Shown here in pieces: positions 56,864-64,000 of a DNA stretch of 64,000 nt (the stretch's first letter is position 1; the number at the start of each line of letters is the position of its first letter). The notes beneath the pieces were generated by a model, which was not told where the DNA came from, made no database searches, and worked only from the letters and a program-made list of their open reading frames with translations. The stretch lies in NCBI GenBank assembly GCA_965120415.1, contig CBCPNA010000005.1, forward strand, positions 24,787-88,786, in the 5' to 3' direction. Position numbers and translations under genes: made by a program. The DNA is from CBCPNA01 sp965120415. Lineage in GTDB: Bacteria; Bacillota; Clostridia; Lachnospirales; CAG-274.

Positions 56864-58240
56864 ATGGGGTTAAATACAAATATAAAAATAGATAAAAATA
56901 ATATAAAATGTGGTGAAGAATTTTTAGTAACGCTAGCTTTGAATGCATCACCAGATATAAAAAAAGAGCCTATAGATATAATATTAGCCCTAGATACATC
57001 AGCTAGTATGCAAGGCACCCCTTTAGAAGAACTAAAAAAAGCAACAAAACAGTTTGTTAAAATAATACAAACTTCTACAAACATAAATAATAAAGATACA
57101 ATAGAAGGAGGAAGCAAAATAGGTATAATAAGCTTTGCTACAGAAGTTACAAAAGATATAAACCTTACAACAAATGTTTTAGATTTATACAGCGCTATAG
57201 ATAATATAAAAGCCGAAGGCTTTACAAACCACGCTAGCGCTTTTGAAAAGGCAACAGAGGTTCTTTTAAATAGCCATAATAATAAAAAGGTTATAGTTAT
57301 GTTTACAGACGGTATAACAACTATAGGAAAGGAGCCAAGCATTTTTGCCAATATAGCTAAAGAAAGGGGCATAACCATATATAGCATAGGGCTTATAGGG
57401 CAGACAGGCATAGATACAAATGCTTTAAATAGCTTTGCTATTAATCAAGGCAATTCGCACATTATTGTAACAGACGATTATACAAAGCTTAAAGATATTT
57501 TTAAAGATTTAGCTAAAAGCATATCTAAAGCTTTAGCAACAAATATATCTATAGATGAAGTGCTGGAAAAAGATTTTACCATAGTAGAAATAGCAGAAAT
57601 ATCAAAAGGCATAACAGAATTTATAAATGGAGATAATATTAAATGGCATATAGATGAACTAGGTATTAAAGAAAACGATACAGCTATATTAAAATTTAGA
57701 GTTAAATATACAGGTAAGGGGGGCGCTCTACAAAATATATATAAAGCTATAACATATACAGATAACGAAGGTAATATAGCAAATTTTGAATATCCAGCTA
57801 TAAAAACTTGCCATAAAGATGATAACAATATAGATTATTATCCTACCCCTTGCCAGCGCCCAGTAGAAATAGATGCAAAAAAATGTCAAAACTTTATAGA
57901 CTACAATGCCGGCGATATTAGCCTTGATTTAACAGGGCGTATTTTAAATATTAATTTACAAATATTAAATGTTTGCCCTAATAAAAAAGTTGCTTTAGCA
58001 GTTATGCTTACAGAAAAAGATTGTAATAATAAAGAAATAGAAAAAGGCATAAAAATTATAAAAATACCAGCACATAACAAAAAAGAATGTATAAACATAA
58101 ATGTTAAAGATATAAAATTTATATTGCCTGATGAAAAAGATGCATTATGTGACAATAGAAAGTTTAAATTAAGATTTATAGCACATTATATAGATTTTGG
58201 TATATGTAATGATACATGCAATGGTATATGTAAAAAATAA
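56864..58240 (+). CDS. VWA-domain protein with Cys-rich C-terminal region
   Basis: 458 residues, no signal peptide or membrane helix, so probably cytoplasmic or exported by another route. The von Willebrand factor A domain (about residues 37-215) has a complete MIDAS: DTSAS (LALDTSASMQG), a conserved Thr around FTNHAS, and Asp in MFTDGITTIG. Family members bind ligands through the metal. Residues 220-310 look like a beta-sandwich, and the C-terminal 150 residues carry about 12 cysteines, ending CNDTCNGICKK. No partner gene such as a MoxR ATPase is adjacent. Function unknown. Confidence 0.82.
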   Translation: MGLNTNIKIDKNNIKCGEEFLVTLALNASPDIKKEPIDIILALDTSASMQGTPLEELKKATKQFVKIIQTSTNINNKDTIEGGSKIGIISFATEVTKDINLTTNVLDLYSAIDNIKAEGFTNHASAFEKATEVLLNSHNNKKVIVMFTDGITTIGKEPSIFANIAKERGITIYSIGLIGQTGIDTNALNSFAINQGNSHIIVTDDYTKLKDIFKDLAKSISKALATNISIDEVLEKDFTIVEIAEISKGITEFINGDNIKWHIDELGIKENDTAILKFRVKYTGKGGALQNIYKAITYTDNEGNIANFEYPAIKTCHKDDNNIDYYPTPCQRPVEIDAKKCQNFIDYNAGDISLDLTGRILNINLQILNVCPNKKVALAVMLTEKDCNNKEIEKGIKIIKIPAHNKKECININVKDIKFILPDEKDALCDNRKFKLRFIAHYIDFGICNDTCNGICKK

Positions 58241-58246
58241 TAAAAT

Positions 58247-58297
58247 AGCTATAACTATACATCATAATATATAATATCAGATAGTATAGTTATAGCT
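58247..58297. repeat. 14-base inverted repeat after the VWA gene
   Basis: Arms AGCTATAACTATAC (58247-58260) and GTATAGTTATAGCT (58284-58297) are perfect complements around a 23-base AT loop. There is no T tract, so it is not a standard terminator. Confidence 0.6.
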
Positions 58298-58364
58298 TGT
58301 CATAAATAAAAATCAATAAAATACCTCATTAATATATAATACTTATATTTGCTACAAATATCTT

Positions 58365-58390
58365 ATATCCTATATTTAGGATATTTATTT
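58365..58390. terminator. Convergent hairpin between the VWA and zinc-ribbon genes
   Basis: Perfect stem ATATCCTA/TAGGATAT with a 4-base loop, followed by TTATTTT on the plus strand and A/T-rich sequence on the other. Confidence 0.5.
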
Positions 58391-58395
58391 TATAT

Positions 58396-58623
58396 TTAAA
58401 TTTTTAAATTAAATTTTGAAATAATCTCTAAATAACAATCATTGCATAAATCAAAGCTATGCTTTTGTCCATCTATGCTAGATAAATAGCCCCATTGTTT
58501 ATCAACAGATAGATAATCATAAAATTTGCCAAATTCATCTTGCTTTATTTTTTTATTGCACATATTGCATATAACTTCGTATATTTCTTCCTTTTCTTCA
58601 AGGACTTTTCGCTTTTTCCTCAT
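58396..58623 (-). CDS. Small zinc-ribbon-like protein
   Basis: 75 residues from the ATG at 58623 with AGGGGGTG upstream. Two cysteine pairs, CNMC and CNDC, about 35 residues apart suggest a zinc-binding ribbon; the N-terminus is strongly basic and charged. No known family beyond that. Own short transcript between converging and diverging genes; 58624-58904 upstream holds nothing else I can identify. Confidence 0.6.
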   Translation of the reverse strand: MRKKRKVLEEKEEIYEVICNMCNKKIKQDEFGKFYDYLSVDKQWGYLSSIDGQKHSFDLCNDCYLEIISKFNLKI

Positions 58624-58904
58624 TTTAATTAGCACCCCCTGTCGCTAAATATATATATTTATTATACTATATATATTTTTACATGTATACAGGTAAAATA
58701 TGAAATAATATTAAATTTAGACAAAAAATATGTTATTTCATTATAGTAACTTATTATCATAATGAGTATATTTATTTGGTAGAAAAGTTGATTTTTGCAA
58801 AAGGGTTTAGTTTTACATAACCGAAAGCAAAGCATTGTACTATGATTAAAATTTTTAAATAATTTGCATTGAAAAATTTATTTTGTATTTAATATTAATA
58901 TATT

Positions 58905-60101
58905 TTAATGCTTTAAATATATAGTAAACTTTACCCATTTTGTATAAATGCTTTTTGTTACTACCTTCCATTTATTATTATCTATTATTTTTTTAGCTAT
59001 AGAAAGCCCAAGCCCATAGCCTTCTATTTCTTTATTACGTGATGCATCTACCCTATAAAATCTATCAAATATATTTTTTATTTCTGTATCTTTTATACCT
59101 ATACCGGTATTAAATATAGATAATTTTATTTTATTATTATCATTTTTTAAGCTAACTTCTATAATATCGTTTTGAGAAGAATATTTTAAAGCATTGTCGA
59201 TAAAAATACGCACTATTGTTTCTATATCGTTTTTAAATACTTTTAAAAATATATTTTCTCCTATGTTATATTTTAAAATTTTGTTATTTTTTAAGGCGAC
59301 GCTTTCGTATGTTAAAACACAGTTTAAAATAAATTCACTCAAGTTTATTTCTTCTTTTTCTTCTTTATTTTTAATAATTTCTGCTTTTGCTAATGTTAAA
59401 AGCTTGTTGACAAGCTCATTCATTTTAAACACTTCTTCTATAGCGTTATTAATCCATTTTTTTTGGCTATTTAAATTATCTTCATCTTTTAAAATAGATA
59501 TGTTGGTAGAAATAATAGCAAGAGGTGTTTTTAGCTCATGGCTTGCGTTTTCTATAAAATGCTTTTGCATTTCAAATGTTTCTTTAACTGGCTTTACAAA
59601 CCATTTTGTTAAAAAATAAGATATTAGCAAGATTAATGCAAAGCTAGTTACAAAAACTATTATAGAAATATATATAAGATTTTTTTTAACCTCGTTAGAA
59701 TTTGCTATGTCTAAAAATACAACTATTTTGCCGTAAGGCTTTTGCATTTTTAAAAACGCTAGATTATTTACATGTCCGTAGCTTATAGGAAAGCTTAAGC
59801 TATAGTTTAATACTTCTTCTACACTTTCTGCATTGTATTCAAAATCGTTAGGAAACACTATTTCTTTAATATTATTTAGGTGATCTAGCTTTATAGAAAA
59901 ATATAAGTTGCTTGTCCTAAAATCTTGCATTTCTCTATTTAAATATCCATCAGCAGTTGCTATTTGCCTTAAATCGTCAAATGTCCTATTTTCTGTATTT
60001 TTATTTAATATTAAGTTGACGGAAAGTAATATAAAAAATATAAGAACAGAAATAATAGTTGTAATTGTTGCTATAAATTTAATTTTTAATTTTTTTAACA
60101 T
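58905..60101 (-). CDS. Sensor histidine kinase
   Basis: 398 residues. Two membrane helices (about 8-30 and 140-165) flank an extracytoplasmic sensing region of about 110 residues. HisKA box FIENASHELKTPLAIIS holds the phosphorylated His. The ATPase domain has FIDNALKYS (N box), FNTGIGI (G1), the F box and YGLGLSIAKK (G2). Stimulus unknown. Gene follows its response regulator by 14 bases. Confidence 0.92.
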   Translation of the reverse strand: MLKKLKIKFIATITTIISVLIFFILLSVNLILNKNTENRTFDDLRQIATADGYLNREMQDFRTSNLYFSIKLDHLNNIKEIVFPNDFEYNAESVEEVLNYSLSFPISYGHVNNLAFLKMQKPYGKIVVFLDIANSNEVKKNLIYISIIVFVTSFALILLISYFLTKWFVKPVKETFEMQKHFIENASHELKTPLAIISTNISILKDEDNLNSQKKWINNAIEEVFKMNELVNKLLTLAKAEIIKNKEEKEEINLSEFILNCVLTYESVALKNNKILKYNIGENIFLKVFKNDIETIVRIFIDNALKYSSQNDIIEVSLKNDNNKIKLSIFNTGIGIKDTEIKNIFDRFYRVDASRNKEIEGYGLGLSIAKKIIDNNKWKVVTKSIYTKWVKFTIYLKH

Positions 60102-60115
60102 AAAATTACCTCAAG

Positions 60116-60787
60116 TTATTCTTCTAGATAATATCCTATACCTCTAAATGTTTTAATCTTAACTTTAGAATTAATGCTTGCAAGCTTTTTTCTTAAATAG
60201 GATATATATACTTCTACATTGTTATATTCTACATCTTTTTCAAAGCCCCAAATCTTTTCTATTAAATGTTCTTTTGATATTGTGTTTTTATTATTTGTTA
60301 TAAAAATATTCATTATATGAAATTCTTTTAAAGATAAAGATACCGTTTTGTCATTACAGGATAAAGTATAATTTTCTAAATTTAATATTAAATCTGAAAA
60401 TGAAATAGTGCTTTCTATTATTTCCTTTTTTCTTCTAAGCATAGCACGCACCCGAAGCAAAAGCTCTTCTGTTTCAAAAGGCTTTGTAAGATAGTCGTCA
60501 GCACCAGAATTAAACGCTTGTATTTTATCTTGTATAGTAGTTTTAGCAGTTAAAAACAATACGGGTATATCTAGTTTATTTTTTCTTATATTTTTTAAAA
60601 TTTCTATACCGTTTAATTTTGGGAGCATTATATCTAGTATTATTAAATCATAAACGTTTGACAAAGAATAATCGAGCCCATCTTCGCCATTAGATATTAC
60701 ATCGACTATATATTTATTTTTTTTTAAAATATATTCTATAGCATCAGCCAGCCTTTTTTCATCTTCAACAAGTAATATCCTCATCAA
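60116..60787 (-). CDS. OmpR-family response regulator
   Basis: 223 residues. Receiver domain with acidic pocket, phosphoacceptor Asp in LIILDIMLPKLNG and Lys in FLTAKTT; C-terminal winged helix with NVEVYISYLRKKL. Probably controls itself and the divergent VTC operon through the heptamer repeats at 60822-60858. SD AGAGGTGA. Confidence 0.93.
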   Translation of the reverse strand: MMRILLVEDEKRLADAIEYILKKNKYIVDVISNGEDGLDYSLSNVYDLIILDIMLPKLNGIEILKNIRKNKLDIPVLFLTAKTTIQDKIQAFNSGADDYLTKPFETEELLLRVRAMLRRKKEIIESTISFSDLILNLENYTLSCNDKTVSLSLKEFHIMNIFITNNKNTISKEHLIEKIWGFEKDVEYNNVEVYISYLRKKLASINSKVKIKTFRGIGYYLEE

Positions 60788-60806
60788 AAAATCACCTCTT
60801 AATTTA

Positions 60807-60812
60807 ATTATA
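60807..60812 (-). promoter_or_regulatory. Extended -10 of the response regulator gene
   Basis: Minus strand TGCTATAAT; the position where a -35 would lie falls inside the heptamer repeats, as expected for an activated promoter. Confidence 0.5.
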
Positions 60813-60821
60813 GCATAAAAA

Positions 60822-60858
60822 TTTAAAATAATCTTAAATTTTTTAAGATTATTTTAAG
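60822..60858. promoter_or_regulatory. Mirrored TTTTAAG repeats, likely response-regulator operator
   Basis: Direct repeats TTTTAAG at 60841-60847 and 60852-60858 (11-base period) and the mirrored pair on the other strand at 60822-60839. Together they form a perfect 15-base inverted repeat (60824-60838 with 60842-60856). Half-sites spaced 11 bases apart are typical of OmpR/PhoB-type regulators. Confidence 0.55.
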
Positions 60859-60914
60859 GTTTATAATTTATTATATATTGCATAACACATTATATGACAT
60901 GGAGGTGATACAAG

Positions 60915-61595
60915 ATGGAATTTAGAACAGAGCTAAAGCATCATATTAATTATCATGACTATTTAGTTATTAAATCTAGAATTTCAAAATTTTTAAGCCT
61001 TGATGAAAACGTTAGCGAAAACGGATATGAATATTTTATAAGAAGTATTTATTTTGATAATTATAATGATACAGCTTTAAGAGAAAAGTTAGACGGATTA
61101 AACAAAAGGCATAAATATAGAATAAGGTTTTATAATGACAATCATTCATTTATAAGGCTTGAAAAAAAATCCAAAATTAATGGCCTTTGTAAAAAAGATA
61201 GTTGCCCTATAACAAAAGAGCAAGTTTTAAAAATTATAGACAACGATATAGGTTTTTTGATAGATTCAGATATCCCCTTATTTCATAACTTATATTTTGA
61301 AATGAGAGCAAATCTTTTAAAACCAAAAACAATTGTCGATTACGATAGAGAAGCCTATATATACAAAACGGGCAATGTAAGAATAACATTTGATAAAAAT
61401 TTAAGATCAGGACTTGTTTCTAATGACATTTTTAACAAAGATTTATCAAGGTTAACTCTAGCAGATCAAAATAACATGATTTTAGAAGTTAAATATGATG
61501 AATTTTTACCAGAGGTTATTTTAGACTTTTTGCAATTAGGAGAAAGAACAAAAACTTCTATCTCTAAATACGCATTATGTCGTTTTCACACTTAA
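60915..61595 (+). CDS. VTC-domain polyphosphate polymerase-like protein
   Basis: 226 residues of the VTC (CYTH-like tunnel) superfamily. Basic tunnel residues are visible in KRHKYRIRFYND and RLEKKSKINGLCKK, and the acidic strand MILEVKYDEF lies near the end. Yeast Vtc4 makes polyphosphate; bacterial relatives are usually annotated by this similarity only. In Clostridia it is commonly next to DUF4956 and CotH genes, as here. SD GGAGGTGA. Confidence 0.88.
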   Translation: MEFRTELKHHINYHDYLVIKSRISKFLSLDENVSENGYEYFIRSIYFDNYNDTALREKLDGLNKRHKYRIRFYNDNHSFIRLEKKSKINGLCKKDSCPITKEQVLKIIDNDIGFLIDSDIPLFHNLYFEMRANLLKPKTIVDYDREAYIYKTGNVRITFDKNLRSGLVSNDIFNKDLSRLTLADQNNMILEVKYDEFLPEVILDFLQLGERTKTSISKYALCRFHT

Positions 61596-61625
61596 AATTA
61601 AAAATAAAGGAGAAAGAAAAATTTT

Positions 61626-62300
61626 ATGATTAGTTTTCAAGATATTTTTAAATCCAGCTTTTTAGAATCAACAACTAGTTTTTCATTAACAGATACTATA
61701 ATAGCTTTAGTCCTTGCTTTTGTAGTTGGACTATTTATTATGCTTATTTACAAAAAGACATTTAAAGGGGTTATGTACTCTAATAGTTTTTGTGTATCGC
61801 TTCTTGCGTTAACACTTGTTACAACTCTTGTTATATTAGCGGTTACTTCTAATATCGTGTTATCTTTAGGTATGGTTGGTGCTTTATCTATCGTAAGGTT
61901 TAGAACAGCTATAAAAGAGCCGCTAGATATTGTATTTTTATTTTGGAGCGTTGCTGCTGGTATAGTTTTAGGTGCTGGGCTTTTACCTTTAGCTATAATA
62001 GGTAGTATTTTAGTGGGTATTATTTTAGTAATATTTGTTAATAAAGATACTAAAGATAACCCTTATATATTAATCGTTAACTTACAAGATGATAGTATAG
62101 AAAATTCTATTTTAAGCTTTGTTAAAGAAAAATGTAAAAAATATATAGTAAAATCTAAAACTGTTTCTCAAGCAGGGCTTGAATTTACTTTAGAATTAAG
62201 ATTAAGCGATATGTCAACAGAATTTATAAATACAATTTCAAAATTAGAAGGAGTTAAAAATGCTGTGTTAGTTAGCTATAATGGCGATTATATGGGTTAA
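61626..62300 (+). CDS. DUF4956 membrane protein
   Basis: 224 residues. Four or so helices in the first 140 residues with the family signature MVGALSIVRFRTAIKEPLD, then a soluble ferredoxin-like C-terminal domain (about 145-224). Function unknown; the strict association with VTC and CotH proteins suggests a shared membrane-linked process. Confidence 0.87.
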   Translation: MISFQDIFKSSFLESTTSFSLTDTIIALVLAFVVGLFIMLIYKKTFKGVMYSNSFCVSLLALTLVTTLVILAVTSNIVLSLGMVGALSIVRFRTAIKEPLDIVFLFWSVAAGIVLGAGLLPLAIIGSILVGIILVIFVNKDTKDNPYILIVNLQDDSIENSILSFVKEKCKKYIVKSKTVSQAGLEFTLELRLSDMSTEFINTISKLEGVKNAVLVSYNGDYMG

Positions 62301-62327
62301 GACATAATGTAGAAGGGTGTTGGTTTT

Positions 62328-64000
62328 TTGAAAAAAGAAAAGAGAATAGCTATTTTAACATACGTTTTAGTATTACTTTCAATAATTATTCTGCTAGTTA
62401 TTTATTTTTGTAATAAAAATTCGACAACAACATACACACCAGACTACATAACGAAAGTTTTTGATAAAAATAGTGTTATTGAAATTAATATTGAAATTTC
62501 TGAAGAAAACCTTAATAGCATGTTTGAAAATCCGCTAGATGAAGAATATGTAGTTGCCGATATAACAATTAATGGAGAAACAATATACAATGTTGGTATA
62601 AGACCAAAAGGTAACTCTAGCTTAAGCCAAGTTGCTTCATCTGATTCAGATAGATATAGCTTTAAAATTAAATTTGATGAATATGTGTCAGGGCAAAGCT
62701 TATATGGCTTAGATAAAATGGTATTAAATAATATGATAGGTGATGCAACTTATCTAAAAGAATATATGTCCTATGAAATAATGGACTATATAGGAGTTAA
62801 TACTCCAGCTTATGCTTTTGCAAACATAAAGATAAACGGTGAAGACTGGGGACTTTATTTAGCTATTGAAGTTTTAGAAGAAGACTTTTTAGAAAGATAT
62901 TACGGTAAAGATTATGGTAACCTCTATAAGCCAGAAAGCGACAACCAAGTCGGTGGCGGCGGAGGTGGGGGCGGTGGAGCCCCAGCAGGTGGGGGCGGAA
63001 ACCCAGGTGGCAATAACCAAGGCGGTATGCCTGGTGATGATGCCGGAGGGCAAGCCGATAACTTAAATAGTAGCCCTGCGCCAACAGATGATAATGATAT
63101 AGATAATACAAACGATTTACAAGATACAGAAACATTAAATGCTACGACTGTATCAGATACAACAGAAGATACATCTAATACAGAAGATGCAGAAACGTCG
63201 CAAAACGCTAACCAGCCAAATGCCGGTGGTGGCGGTGATGACCCAGGTGCAATGAACGGTGGTGGAGGTATGAACTCCAGCACAACACAGCAGACTTCTT
63301 TATTATATATAGATGATAATATAGAGAGCTATTCTGCTATATTTGATAGCGTTGTTACAAAAGGCTTAACAGATGCTGACAAATATAACTATATAAAAAT
63401 GGTAAAAGCTTTAAGCACCGGAGAAGATATAGAAAAATATGTTGATGTAGAGGAAGTTTTAAGATATTTTGCTGCAAATACATTTTTAGTTAATTTAGAT
63501 AGTTATGCAGGTACTATGAAACATAATTATTATCTATATGAAGAAGATGGAGTTTTCCAAATATTGCCGTGGGACTTCAATCTATCTTTTGGAACATTTA
63601 GGGTGAAAGATGCATCAAAAGTTATAAACTTTCCTATAGATGAACCTGTTACAGACACGATGGAAAATTCTCCTCTTATATCTAGCCTTTTAAATGTAGA
63701 TGAATATAAAGAGTTGTATCATGAATATTTACAAGAAATAGTAGATTATGTTACTAGTGGACAATACGCAGATACAATAAACGCTATGAACGACTTAATC
63801 TATTCATATGTAGCAAATGATCAAACAGCTTTTTATACATTAGAAGAATATGAGGCTGGGGTTGAAAACTTATTAATATATGGAGAAGATAGAGCAAAAA
63901 GTGTATATTTACAATTAATAGGAGAACAACCATCTACAGAATACGGCGACGTTGAAACAACGCTAAACCTAAGTGCACTAGGTGAACAAGGTGGCGGCGA
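62328..64000 (+). CDS. CotH-type kinase family protein, 3' end cut by window
   Basis: Starts at TTG 62328 with AGAAGGGTG eight bases upstream; the frame is open to the end of the window (557 codons). One N-terminal membrane helix (about 6-25), then an extracytoplasmic CotH domain: VGIRPKGNSS, YGLDKMVLNN, GLYLAIEVLEEDFL, and after a long insert NTFLVNLDSY and the metal-site motif ILPWDFNLSFG. The insert (about residues 205-325) is Gly-rich then acidic and Thr/Asn-rich. CotH proteins phosphorylate spore coat proteins in Bacillus; membrane-bound clostridial relatives are of unknown target. Confidence 0.9.
   Translation, partial: MKKEKRIAILTYVLVLLSIIILLVIYFCNKNSTTTYTPDYITKVFDKNSVIEINIEISEENLNSMFENPLDEEYVVADITINGETIYNVGIRPKGNSSLSQVASSDSDRYSFKIKFDEYVSGQSLYGLDKMVLNNMIGDATYLKEYMSYEIMDYIGVNTPAYAFANIKINGEDWGLYLAIEVLEEDFLERYYGKDYGNLYKPESDNQVGGGGGGGGGAPAGGGGNPGGNNQGGMPGDDAGGQADNLNSSPAPTDDNDIDNTNDLQDTETLNATTVSDTTEDTSNTEDAETSQNANQPNAGGGGDDPGAMNGGGGMNSSTTQQTSLLYIDDNIESYSAIFDSVVTKGLTDADKYNYIKMVKALSTGEDIEKYVDVEEVLRYFAANTFLVNLDSYAGTMKHNYYLYEEDGVFQILPWDFNLSFGTFRVKDASKVINFPIDEPVTDTMENSPLISSLLNVDEYKELYHEYLQEIVDYVTSGQYADTINAMNDLIYSYVANDQTAFYTLEEYEAGVENLLIYGEDRAKSVYLQLIGEQPSTEYGDVETTLNLSALGEQGGG

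Noticed and set aside
62863..63283. Minus-strand Pro/Leu/His-rich ORFs
   Set aside because: Antisense of the Gly-rich CotH insert; no promoter or SD.

Overview
The window is strongly AT-rich chromosomal DNA from a spore-forming, Gram-positive, probably anaerobic member of the Clostridia. The evidence is short intergenic gaps, AGGAGG-type ribosome binding sites, TTGACA/TATAAT promoters with 17-base spacers, SpoVAE and a CotH-type protein (sporulation), FabK in place of FabI, non-phosphorylating GapN, an SLH-domain surface protein, and a dgt-dnaG-rpoD operon. I cannot name the genus. No prophage, complete insertion sequence or CRISPR array was found. The sequence reads as a housekeeping backbone with a few accessory islands.

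Layout. 1-0.8 kb: 3' part of a formate/nitrite transporter. 0.8-7.2 kb (minus): polA-coaE-lytic transglycosylase-peptide-binding lipoprotein-ddl. 7.3-11.8 kb: the str operon rpsL-rpsG-fusA-tuf. 11.9-13.9 kb (minus): SLH-domain surface protein. 14.4-15.0 kb: tRNA Leu, Gln, Gly, Gln. 15.1-17.7 kb: alpha/beta hydrolase, cysteine desulfurase and TtcA-like tRNA thiolase. 17.9-19.0 kb: cupin gene and a 760-base gene-poor stretch holding a candidate small RNA and a candidate 35-residue ORF. 19.0-23.4 kb (minus): secC-sua5-ywlE-rpiB-upp-tagO behind a structured leader. 23.5-27.8 kb (minus): radA, a conserved unknown, ribU under an FMN riboswitch (with a second, shrunken copy of that control region beside it) and gapN. 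28.1-30.3 kb: four tandem paralogous small membrane proteins. 30.4-31.2 kb: a membrane acyltransferase-like gene (minus). 31.3-40.6 kb: a complete type II fatty acid synthesis operon, fabH-fabK-fabD-fabG-fabF-accB-fabZ-accC-accD-accA, without an acyl carrier protein gene. 40.6-44.5 kb: an unrecognised coiled-coil protein behind a long leader with short ORFs, a tyrosine recombinase, a phosphopantetheinyl transferase, engB and a small DUF6514-like protein. 44.7-46.2 kb: tmRNA, then rplJ-rplL behind an L10 leader. 46.5-48.5 kb (minus): groES-groEL under CIRCE. 48.6-50.4 kb: an OGG1-type glycosylase (minus) and a tail-anchored protein (plus). 50.5-56.7 kb (minus): rimM-trmD-spoVAE-mntP-dgt-dnaG-rpoD. 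56.9-58.2 kb: VWA-domain protein. 58.4-60.8 kb (minus): a small zinc-ribbon protein and a two-component system. 60.9-64 kb: VTC-domain protein, DUF4956 membrane protein and CotH kinase, the last cut by the window end.

How the genes work together. The fab/acc operon covers malonyl-CoA formation and every elongation step; the PPTase 2.4 kb downstream could activate the missing ACP. The cysteine desulfurase and TtcA-like protein look like a sulfur-transfer pair for tRNA. The two-component system is divergent from the VTC/DUF4956/CotH operon, and mirrored heptamer repeats sit between them, so it probably controls that operon and itself.

Most unusual items: the duplicated and decayed riboswitch/RBS unit at 26.2-26.3 kb; a minus-strand small-RNA candidate with a consensus promoter at 18.8 kb; the four-gene membrane protein family, one member with an Asp/Tyr repeat tail; a His-rich insert in AccB; and the long leader with short ORFs at 41 kb.
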